Position numbers and translations under genes: made by a program. Below are positions 54,545 through 64,000 of a stretch of 64,000 nucleotides of DNA, piece after piece (positions within the stretch are counted from its first letter, which is position 1; each line of letters starts with the position of its first letter). Origin of the DNA: Hydractinia symbiolongicarpus. Its lineage: Eukaryota > Cnidaria > Hydrozoa > Anthoathecata > Hydractiniidae. The notes under the pieces are model-generated. The model was not told the DNA's origin. It saw only the letters and a program-made list of their open reading frames with translations, and searched no databases. The stretch spans positions 14,076,001 to 14,140,000 of the forward strand of contig NC_079879.1 of NCBI RefSeq assembly GCF_029227915.1, read 5' to 3'.

Positions 54545-55738
54545 ACAGTCAAACTATGGTGTTTTGGCATTAGAGATGCTGCCTTTGACTGGTTCGAGTC
54601 CTACTTAACGGGCCGAATGCAGCTGACTCTTGTAAACGACACAGGATCAGATCTGCTTCATGAAAACGCTTTTGGGGTGCCGCAGGGATCTGTGTTGGGG
54701 CCCCTGCTCTTTCTTTTGTATATTGATGACTTAAAATCTGCATCATTATTTCGTCTCATAAAAACTTGGATACCCTTGTCTCCCAGGTCGAGTTAGAACT
54801 TTCGCAAGTCGACCTCTGGCTGAATAATAACAAAATGACTATTAATACGGACAAAACTGAAACAATCTTTTTCGGCAACCACAGCCAGTTAAAAAAAGTT
54901 GGGAACAAAACTATCAACTATATGGGTATTCCTTTGAAGAGGAGCGAAAAAGTTAAATATCTTGGGGTAACATTTGATCAAAAAATGCAATGGGAAAAGC
55001 ACATTAATGACATAAATAGAAAAATACTAATTAAATATTCTAAAATTAGAACCATTGCATCCTGTTTAACACCTCACACAAAAAACCTTTTAATTAATGC
55101 ACTTGTCATGCCATATTTCAACTACTGCTCCTCGGCATGGGCTTGTGCCACCCAAGGTAGATTGGGAAAACTAGAAAAACGATTAAAATGTGTCCGTACC
55201 TTTCTTGGGAAAGAGAGGGAATATTCAATGAATAATTTACTCATCAAAAACGATGCCATATTAGTTTTCAAAGCCATGAATCACATTGCTCCTGATTACA
55301 TGCGCTCAAAATTCCTTTTGACAAAAAACTGTCATAATCATCAAACAAGAGGAGCTTCAAAAAACAGGCTCACACTTCCCTTGGTCAACACGGAATTTGG
55401 CAAAAAAGCCTTCCCATTTAGAGCTGCAAAAGTGTGGAATAATCTTCCGGACCAAGTGACCTGTGATGGAAGTCTGCTTTCGTTTAAGACTTCCATCTCT
55501 AATGTATTTGGCAAATTCTAATGGAGATCACTTTTTAACTTTTTAATTTTTGTTTTTTATTCTTTTTCTTTTCAATTTTCACAGATTATAAATGTTACAA
55601 TGTTTGATTGGTTTATCATTTTTTGTTTCTTTTTTGTTCTAGTGGCCCCCAGTGGAAACAATCCACTAACTATAGGTTTTTGTGATTTTCTGGGCTAGCC
55701 ACTTTAAATATTTATTATTATTATTATTATTATTATTA
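54545..55738 (+). pseudogene. 5'-truncated CR1/jockey-like LINE reverse transcriptase
   Basis: The fragment begins within the RT (LWCFGIRDAAFDWFESYLTG), keeps motif B (GVPQGSVLGPLLFLLYIDDL) and then jumps near 54750 directly to LVSQVELELSQVDLWLNNNK. The F/YADDT active site between them is deleted. The C-terminal part is a long open frame (54766-55521) with VKYLGVTFD, INRKILIKYSKIR and FPFRAAKVWNNLP, ending TAA. The 3' end is a (TTA)n run at about 55712-55738. An inactive 5'-truncated insertion of ordinary type. Confidence 0.85.
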
Positions 55739-58457
55739 CAGTCGCTCTACAATGACAACAGTTTTGTTCTTTACTTCTTAGATTCGAATTATCATTCGAA
55801 TTCGATAGTTTTTTTAAAAGAAAGCAACTTCGGTCCCAGAACACAAAAAAGATAGAAGAAACAAATAAGCTTTAATCTAACCTCGTGATGAGTAAACCTT
55901 GTTTGAAATAACTTTTTTCAGGATTACTTTGAAAAAGAGACAACTTTCTTCGCTTCGGTTTTCATTTTTCAGTTAATAAACTTTGTTTCCGTGAGATACG
56001 GCGCGCACATGGTAAACCGGGGGTAAAATTTAATTATTCTATCTTAAACGACCAGCGGGGCTTTTACAACAAAAAAACAAATAAAACCATTTGAAATTAA
56101 AATAAAAATTAGTTTTAATGAGTAAGGAAAAAGAGTTTTATTTTATAAAAAAAATAAGAAAAGAGAATTAAATATTTATATAGTAACCCCCTGATTTGCG
56201 TTTTCTTTAACTTGGTAAATTTTAGCGTAACGCCACGTCGTAAGAAAGTGACCTGTGATTTGTGTGACGTGGCCTCACCGTGCGCACACACACACAAGGC
56301 GTATTAATATATAGATTGCGCAACTCAACAACTTATTCTCAGTGACGACATTGAATTTAACCCTGACCCTCCAACACAGAGCAAAAGTACCATCGTTCGC
56401 TTTGTGCAAGAAAACAGTAAGGTGTCATCAAAAGCGTCTATTATTTGATATTTGTTTCCATCTAGCAGTACCTTCTCAATGGACGTGTCAATCATGTTTC
56501 ACCTAGCATTTTCTCCAAATCTTACTCCTGACTTGTTCAATAATCATCGAAGCTACGAATTAATTAATCCGTAACATCCGTCAGAGGGTAGCACTCACAA
56601 TGAAATAATCGATCACATAGAGATAATAAACAATTACCAACACCAGCTACTGTTAACACCCAATCTCTGAGTTATATATCAAAACCAAAGTAATGCTAAT
56701 GTATAATTTCAGAAGAAGCTTGTAATCCATTCACGGAAACTTTTGCACCACAAGCATAATATGTATTAAATAGTACATTTTAAAATAAGTTCTGCACGCT
56801 AGATTAAATGTCTTTGTGCTAATCTTTCCAAATTGTTGTTTCTGTCATTTTTTTTTTTTTTTTTTGCACACAGAAATTATTAGAGGCGCTTATTTACAAT
56901 TTATTTTTTACCCCGGCGCGCTTATGGGACGCTTAATTTGTCATTGACGGTATGCGAAATTAGGGCATACAGAGGTGCAAAATATCAATTATTATCACCA
57001 GGATATAAAACCTTATTGAAATTATACAAATTTAACACACAATAAAGGAAAAGAAAAACATCGTGTATCTCCGGCACAAACCTTAAATTAAAACGATCAG
57101 TCAGTGCAAATGGCAATCTTTGTTAGCCATTTCCCTCGTGGGCAGATTCACGAGTTTATAACTTTTGTTTACATGCCCACAATCAGCGTTTTTATTGAAA
57201 TTGAACTAGAATGATTTTTTGTGAGCGTTAGTTAGGAGAAAGTGAAATCTCATCAATTTTGCGTATATGTAGCTAACAAACAATCATTATATAAGTTCCT
57301 TTATTTTTACACTGCTATGTTAATTATTTGTTTCAAGCACCAAAGTTTATTAATTCCACCACTTTATTTGTCAAGAAATGTTGGTTCGTTCAAAGCTTGC
57401 CGTAGACCGCGCACATTAAAAATGGCTGACAAAATATTTAATAAAGACCAAACGATAGTATTGTTTATCATATGGCCGTTAACACGTTTCTAAAATAAAT
57501 GTAAACACTGGCCGTATATAAAAATTGATGGTGGTGTGTGGCTGCTGACAGTGGTGCTGGAAGTAGGTAAAAAAAAATTTCAAATGAAAGAAATTTGCAA
57601 AGGAGGCAAACGAAAAACATCTAGTATTTTTGGCTAATTTAGATTCTCGCAAAATCGATCCCCTTAATAACCTTCTTAAAAGCTAAATACACATAAAGGT
57701 GTATTCACAAATATAAACTTCTGCCAAATTATTAAATTTGCAGTCAGTTTCGGTTGGAAGAAAATTGTATAGCTTATTCGTACAAATTTTAGCGAGCACT
57801 AAATTTGGCGATTTTGGTCTGAAATCGCCAAATATAGTGCTCGCTAAATTCAATTATTTTCATCCATCGTCAAAATAAATACTCGCCAATTTTTTTCAAA
57901 TTTCGCTAAATTCAACGCATAAAAATCCAACTCTTTTACAGACAAAAAAATGTGTTCTTCGAAACGTCGTCATTTTTAAAACAAGGTTTAAATACAACTT
58001 ACTTGTTAGCTAATCATTAATTACAATATTATTGTGTTTTTCTTTCTTCTTTTCATTTTTTTGGGTTATTTCCGGGATTTGTATTGGCTGTAAAATAGTT
58101 TCTTTTATTTTTTATCTTTTCTGTCCTCTGAAGCTTTAGGATATAATTTGTAAGCATCATGAAAATGAAAGAAAATCTTTCCATCGCCAAATTAAATGCA
58201 CGCCAAATTAAATGCACGCCAAATTTAAGATATTTTTCCATCGCCAAATTAAAAAGCATATCGATAAATAACTGTAATAAAGTTTTAATAATTTATATGG
58301 AGTGAATAACCAATCTAGCTTGGCTCTAGACACTCTTAAATTTGTCTGTTTCTTTGTTCATCACTCAGAAAGGTTGAAAATATAAGAGGAAAAGAAAGCG
58401 TGTTATTTTGACAAATTCTTTGGAAAATTATCCTCTACTTTGTCTTTCAGATTTTAT
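55739..58457. other. Intergenic DNA with a hairpin; no gene supported
   Basis: 2.7 kb downstream of gelsolin gene 2. It contains the hairpin listed separately and, from 58170 to 58255, several CGCCAAATT(A) units in tandem. A T run of 19 lies near 56848. No supportable coding frame. Confidence 0.45.
57785..57850. repeat. Near-perfect 66-bp hairpin
   Basis: Arms TTTAGCGAGCACTAAATTTG... and its inverse ...ATAGTGCTCGCTAAA, about 30 bp each with one or two mismatches and a short GGTC-containing loop. The GCTAAATT and CGCCAAATT motifs recur nearby at 57890 and 58170-58255, so this is probably a dispersed foldback repeat. Confidence 0.75.
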
Positions 58458-60923
58458 TTATTTAAATGCTGCTAAAAATTCTCTTGATTTCTTTGCTTGC
58501 TTTTCTCCAAGGAAGGTAACAGGACAAAATGGATTGCATTTATCCTTTAGAAAGTTGTGTACATAACCCATTGAGTTTTTCCTTTCATCTATCGATGCTC
58601 CTGAAAGATACAAGGTAGCAATATCAATGCCATGTACAAAAAGAACAGTTATTGCTCTAAAGAGTTTGTGTGTACTAACCTTTGCCAATCCAAACAAACA
58701 AATGTCCCCCAGCGTCAACTAAAAAGACATCATTACTGTCTAGGAGTGCTTTGTTAAGTTTACCATCTGATACCTGTGTGAATGTCATGTGTCGTTTTGC
58801 ATCACTAATGCAATACATGCCATATTTGTTAATTGGTGGTTCTGGAACTCTCTAAAAACAAGGAAACTCGTTTGTGTTTGGTGTTTTAAGTTTTATTGAA
58901 AAAGGGATTGTGGATTAGAAGAAGGTTAACCTCGTTCATAACTAACAAATATTTCAAATTTTGCCAAAACAAGCAGTTTAGGCATAAATCGTAAGATTTC
59001 ACATAAACACTCATTATTTTAACCCTAGAAAGGCAGGCTTACTAGAGAGGCCAGAATTAATGAAATTTTTTTGTTTAATGGCTGAAAATCTGATTAGTAA
59101 AATATTCCACAACTTTTACAACTTTTCACTTAATCTTCTACTTTATGGCTTACTCGTACCGCTATGTGGTGAAAATATTAGAAAATGTAGGTACACCTTG
59201 TGTGCATACTGTTGCATTTCTAGTTGTTTCTATCGTTTTTACTGTTTTTACTGCTTTTTTCCATTTTTATTCTCAGACAGGACGGACATTGATATGATAT
59301 AAGCACTATGGCAATATGTAGTAACCCAGCATTCAAGTTATTGGGGAGGCAAAATTATTTTTCTCAACCCTAGTCAAAAATCTGGGTTGTTGGAGCATTA
59401 CAGACTTGCAAATATAATATAATATTGCAGTGAATGTGGCACCCTTTTACTCTTTCCATCTTGCAAATGATTTAACACAGGGTGTCCATGTATGACATCA
59501 TTTTCTTCCAAGACTTCTAGTTCAGCCTTGCCTCTTTCTGATTTTAACTTTTGCACATATTGAGTAGCCTTGAACTTCTCGTCTTTGTTTGCATTTTTTC
59601 CATTGTACTAAAAATAATTTTAATGTCGCATATTTATTTTAATTATAACTTATTTGTTATTCGCGTTTAGTTGAATGACTCGGGTTTTTTTCCATTGGTT
59701 GCCCTTAACTGTGGAAATGTGGATAAGAATATTAGCAGCTAAATGTTGTGGCGCACAAACCTGATAAATTTCCAGTCCCAAATCGAAAATAAAGACATCA
59801 TCACTATTCAGATTCCCTTTTTTCATTGGAATTTGTTTTATTGCAATGTTTTTTCTTTCACCAACCACTTGAAATAGCCTTTTGTTGTACTCGTGTGGCT
59901 TGACATGTCGAAAACCAGATGCTGCTCCACCTTTCATCAGTGTTATGGATGCTGTGTTTACAATAATAAAATTTTGTATTAATATAGCACCCATTTTCAC
60001 TCATGTAGAAATGTATAACTTCTAAGTTAGACATTAATTTCAAGCAATAATCATATTTAAAAGGGTATATTGTTAATATGAAAGTATATCTCAAAGTTAC
60101 TTACAGAAATGTGATTTGAAGGTCTCTGACTCATGACCTTCAACCTCCCTATGCTGGATAGGCTTGTCGTCATAGAAAGTGTCCAACTCAACAGTTTTGT
60201 AGGCTGTGGTTCCATATTCATCTTGCGATAAATGAGATCCAATCCAAAAGTGGACATCATAGAGTAGTTCCTGGAAAATAAAGAAAACATATTAAGCGAT
60301 CACATGCAGCAAAGTTTTAATTTAGTTATACAACCTGCGCAAGTCCTGTTTTTAGTGCACGTTTTGCATATTCAACTTTCGGAATCTGTTTTTTCCAGAA
60401 AAAATATGTGACTTTATTATTTACGAAAACAGAGAACGAAACTGAACTAAAGGATTAAAAAACACATTAAAAGAGTTTTTTTGATAGCTAAGATTAATTA
60501 CAATTCCTTAAAAAAATAGATAGATAGATAAGATATATTTCGCCGTTAAAAAGAAATACAAATAATCAGTTACTAAAATTATTTGCTTTGTAGTTCTCAA
60601 TAAAAAACTCTTAGAAAGTTGCAAAAATATGATAATTTTGTTATAAGGTTTTGGGATATATACAAAGTTGTTTACGCTTACATCTGACTCTTTGTCTTTA
60701 TATGTGTTTAAAATGATGTAAAAATCACCACTGAAGAATTTTTCATAATCCTCTTTAGGCCATTTTTCAATCTGTAAGGAAGTATGCGTATTTAAACTCG
60801 TGTATCTGGTAAATATTCTTGTAGTAAACAATAAATATGGTAGCTTATTTTAAATTTATTTATTCGCCAGATTTCTAAACCAAATTTCCACGCTGGTTCA
60901 TGTTGTGCTGATTCTTTCTTCAC
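58458..60923 (-). CDS. Gelsolin-like (severin-type) actin-binding protein, gene 2
   Basis: Paralogue of gene 1 with the same architecture. Exons in coding order: 60923-60849, 60771-60682, 60270-60105, 59951-59761, 59607-59443, 58851-58680, 58600-58458, together 334 codons including TAA at 58458. Three exons equal those of gene 1 in length (90, 166, 191). Diagnostic segments are FWIGSHLSQDEYGTTAYK, HREVEGHESETFKSHF, DSNDVFLVDAGGHLFVWIGK. The initiating exon is not certain; a 26-bp candidate lies at 61468-61443 (ATLEK then GTAATT). Odd: after 60849 the donor reads ATAAGC where GT is expected. The donor of the 59607-59443 exon (GTGCCA) is weak. Confidence 0.85.
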
Positions 60924-62482
60924 CTGAAAATGAGAGTCAAAAATATAAAAATTATTTATGTCTTGGACATTAAAGGACTTTGAAGGGTGGTTTTAAGCTG
61001 CTGCTACCAACGTTTGTCTTCACATGACACCGACAAATGTTAAAGTACCGTGAAAATTAAAAAACGGCTAAAACAAAAGCTTTAAAACATTAGTTGATCT
61101 ATTCTTAATTATCTATTAGGAAAAGAGAGAGTTAAGGTAGGTTTCCATTCGACTGCATTTTCCGCTCTATCGGAAAAAGTTTAAGAGGTTTTTTCTCTCA
61201 ATTTGAACTTGAGGGAAATCAATTTCCTACTTAAGAGAAAAAAAATGTTCATAATGAAATGGTTGATGTAAACAAAAGATATACGTTTTGCTACGAAATG
61301 TAAAAATAATAACCACTGTTTTTATATAGCGTCGTATTTGAAGGACACGTAACAAGAAACAACAAAAAAAGATTAGATTGAGAAAACTTTTTTAAGAAAA
61401 AGGGATTGCACAGTTATTATTTATTGAAAATTTATGAATTACCTTTTCCAATGTTGCCCAAAAAGTATCTAAAAGAATTTATGAATTACTCAACGTAAAC
61501 ATGTCTCGCTGCTCTACTTATAACCATCCCCTTTTCCTGAATGGGTGTGTATTTTAAAAGTGCAGATATTTTTTTTGCGTATAATGGATTGCGCATTTGT
61601 GTAAATTTCCTAGAATTTCATTGGTTAAAAGCTCAAGTAGCTATGGCAAGTATGGCAAAACCGTTGGTAAAGCACTTGTTTCTGATAGCCATCGTTCCTA
61701 ATATTGCAGACGCAAGTCCTTATAATAAATGCATGCGTGCAAAATAATAAAAACGGCAACAATAACTACACGATTTAATGTTACAAAATGAAATTTTATA
61801 ATATTAAAATGTTTAACAAACATATAAAAATAAAAAACGATACAAAAAGCATGAAGATGATGTTTTATCAAACTCTATTTTTGTAAAAATCTAATTCTTC
61901 TTGCATACAAAAACCGTCGTTTACTTTCGTGTTTTGTAAAAACACATCGTTTTTTATATCTTAAAGTTTTTTATTAAAAATCCTCAAACACAAATATTTC
62001 TTAATTCGTGCATATACTTTCATTTTTTTATAATAGACCATTTAAAAAACATTCCTGCTATAATTCCCGTAACGACAAATGGTATATTATGGTTCCCGTG
62101 GCAACAATATCGTTTGTTGTGGGCTTATAGTAACCTGGGTACTATTTTTTATTAATAATTCAACTGTTCTTATACCCTGGGTTTTAATAAAAAATATGAT
62201 GTTTGAAGCGGTGCATCCTAAATAAACTATTTGAGACAACGAGTTTTCAAATAATGGCGACAGCATCGAATTGTCAACCGTGATCGTTACAAAATCGCTT
62301 TTGCGCATGCGTAAACCAGGTGGACAGAGTTTTAAAATGATTGAATGACGTGTGCTAATGTAAACCTTGCACGAGACCAGCGCGTGATATAATACTCAAG
62401 TGACCAAAATAGTCCATATAGAGAATCCCCTCCCTCGTCTGAAAACAGCGTTCTCATGCATGAACTTCTCTTTAGATACATC
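60924..62482. other. Region between gelsolin gene 2 and UBLCP1 (divergent)
   Basis: 1.6 kb. It probably holds the first gelsolin exon and the promoters of both divergent genes. A possible tiny exon at 61443-61468 is the only coding hint. The ORF at 61541-61747 is unsupported. Confidence 0.4.
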
Positions 62483-63620
62483 ATGGCTGCCAACATAAAC
62501 ATCACGATAAAGTGGAGTGGTAAGGAGTACGTTATAGACGATGTGGCTTCCTTAAATACTGTGAAAGACTTAAAAGAAGTTATACATAAACAGACAAATG
62601 TTAAACCAGAACGACAAAAACTTCTCGGTTTAAAATTAGGAGGTATGTATGTATAGATATGCAATTGTTTAACTATGTTTCTTGATTTCGACCAAAACTT
62701 CGAACATGAATACCACCAATTAAATCAAAAATACGTTTTTAGTCATGGCTATAAGGTATAGTCCATGTCTTTTTAAGCTAGTGCTATAAGGTACACAGGT
62801 GATGGATTACATGCTGTAAATAGCTGTGTTAAACATATTATTTTCTCTTTTCTCGCTCAGGAAAACCGCCTAGCGATGATGTGAAATTGCTGGCACTTTC
62901 CATTAAACCAGGTGTGAAAATTATGATGATGGGAACACAAGAAGAAACACTGGTAAATATGGTTGTTTGTTCCTTCTCGCATATTCTTTTTCGTTCTTTC
63001 GATTTCTTTATTTGCTTAATTTATTTTCACATGTTAAAATGGATAAACACCCACTTGAAATCGGCGTTGGTAGTTATCTGCTGGCTCGTAAATAAGTGTC
63101 TGTTTTTTCAGGCGAATGTTATCAAGCCTCCTAAAGAGGTGACAGACAATAATGTTGTGGATGATTTTGATATTGAAGAAGAAGAAGTAGCCATACAACA
63201 TCGGTACCTGATTAATATACTTCCACCAACTACTTCTCCATTATTTAATATTATAATATTTTAAAAATGTTTGAAATTGAGCTTTGCACGATTCTTATAA
63301 AAAAAGTAGATTTCGCGAATTTTTGACCTCGCAAAATTTTTTTTAGTATTGTGTTTCTCCGGTTGAAGTAACGTTTTACATACAATGAGGTTTCGAAGGC
63401 AGTTTCGAAATCATCTCAAAATTGACTACATCAATTGGTCCAGCTTTTCAATTTAGAAGACTTTAATTAGTTCGTCATCTCTTAATCTTTTTCTTCTACT
63501 TTAGAGAAGAATTTCTTGCAAAGATTAAAAAAAGAGTTGACACATACAAAGTGGAAGAAATAAATCCACCGAGAGAAGGGAAAAAATTATTAGTGTTAGA
63601 TATTGATTACACCTTATTTG
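62483..63620 (+). CDS. UBLCP1: UBLCP1, ubiquitin-like domain CTD/proteasome phosphatase, 5' part
   Basis: A nuclear phosphatase that binds the 26S proteasome through its ubiquitin-like domain and acts through a DxDxT (HAD/FCP-SCP) centre. Exons 62483-62642, 62861-62952, 63112-63203 and 63505-63620; all junctions GT-AG and in phase. Exon 1 starts the ubiquitin-like fold ([32 protein letters not shown]). Exon 2 has [13 protein letters not shown]. Exon 3 has [18 protein letters not shown]. Exon 4 has [20 protein letters not shown] with the catalytic DIDYT. I chose ATG 62483 by comparison with vertebrate UBLCP1; an in-frame ATG at 62456 would add nine residues. The rest lies beyond the window: 63621-64000 is intron, with nothing else seen in it. 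Confidence 0.95.
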
Positions 63621-64000
63621 GTATGTCTTTATATTTCTGTTCGTAGATGATAAACGTGGTTTTAAAAATATGTTTTGTTGTTCATTTAGTCAGATTTCCC
63701 ATCGTTTGTGATAGAAATGTCTTACAGATTTTATAGTAACGCACCTGAAAAAGAAATTTAATATTTTAAGTAATTTAAATTAAATTTAATTAATATTTTT
63801 AATCATAAAATCAAGAAGTACAATAATATCGTCAATCCTTAAAATCACAAGCGCTCACACATACATTTCTGAGAAACAGGTGGATGGTAAATCAGTTCAA
63901 TATACTGTCTATTCTGCAAAAATCGTTGTTTTTTTAGAAAGAGGGTAGAATTTAGGATAGTTTACTTTTTTTCACGTAAAATCTATAGTCTGCTCACCGA

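Noticed and set aside
53185-56320. Possible single element bounded by ATATAGACTAGC and TATTAATATATAGAT
   Set aside because: The two edges are not inverted or direct repeats of each other beyond an AT-rich core, and no target duplication is seen.
62456-62482. Upstream ATG as the UBLCP1 start
   Set aside because: It would add nine residues not expected from vertebrate UBLCP1, where the ubiquitin-like domain begins almost at Met1; kept only as an alternative.

Overview
The window looks like nuclear DNA of an AT-rich invertebrate metazoan. Split genes with GT-AG introns, gelsolin-like and UBLCP1 genes, and abundant Polinton, LINE, Tc1-like and MITE elements fit a cnidarian, perhaps a hydrozoan; the taxon is inference. 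No rRNA, tRNA, CRISPR array or bacterial-type operon was seen.

Host genes. Three are supported. Two are paralogous three-repeat gelsolin-like (severin-type) genes on the minus strand, gene 1 at 8179-14627 and gene 2 at 58458-60923 plus an unresolved first exon. The third is UBLCP1 on the plus strand, entering at 62483 and leaving the window after its fourth exon. Both gelsolin genes and UBLCP1 splice into open frames. The many breaks in the mobile elements are therefore probably real decay rather than poor sequence.

Mobile DNA, left to right. 1-5990: a GC-richer, decayed Polinton with one nearly full-length polB, a second polB that is 5'-truncated and runs off the edge, and small structural genes between them. 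10250-13390: an element with about 360-bp inverted repeats inside a gelsolin intron. 15300-19989: a LINE with an AP-type endonuclease and RT, interrupted by a TA-flanked MITE carrying a minisatellite, and ending in an inverted copy of its own 5' end. 21088-21530: a Harbinger-like MITE. 22634-25608: an R2-like LINE with a C-terminal endonuclease. 26107-42342: a Tc1-like transposase gene with two introns, split in its N-terminal exon by a complete 14,984-bp Polinton (27316-42299), whose polB is in turn split by a 5'-truncated LINE with an 8-bp target duplication. 44211-47635: a TA-flanked transposon with an integrase-fold transposase and a HECT ubiquitin-ligase gene. 49917-50329: a MITE. 54545-55738: a CR1/jockey-like fragment.

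The second Polinton is the most informative region. It keeps a virus-like gene set: SAP plus polB, a PD-(D/E)XK nuclease with a zinc finger, a BRO-N protein, a packaging ATPase remnant, candidate capsid proteins, small membrane proteins, an rve integrase and a VLTF3-like late transcription factor. Several genes start just downstream of a shared AACTTTTTC plus TATATAAT-type motif. The same motif is repeated in tandem inside the terminal inverted repeats, and each terminus can fold into a 77-bp hairpin. Key enzymes are visibly dead, so this is a fossil of a virus-like element.
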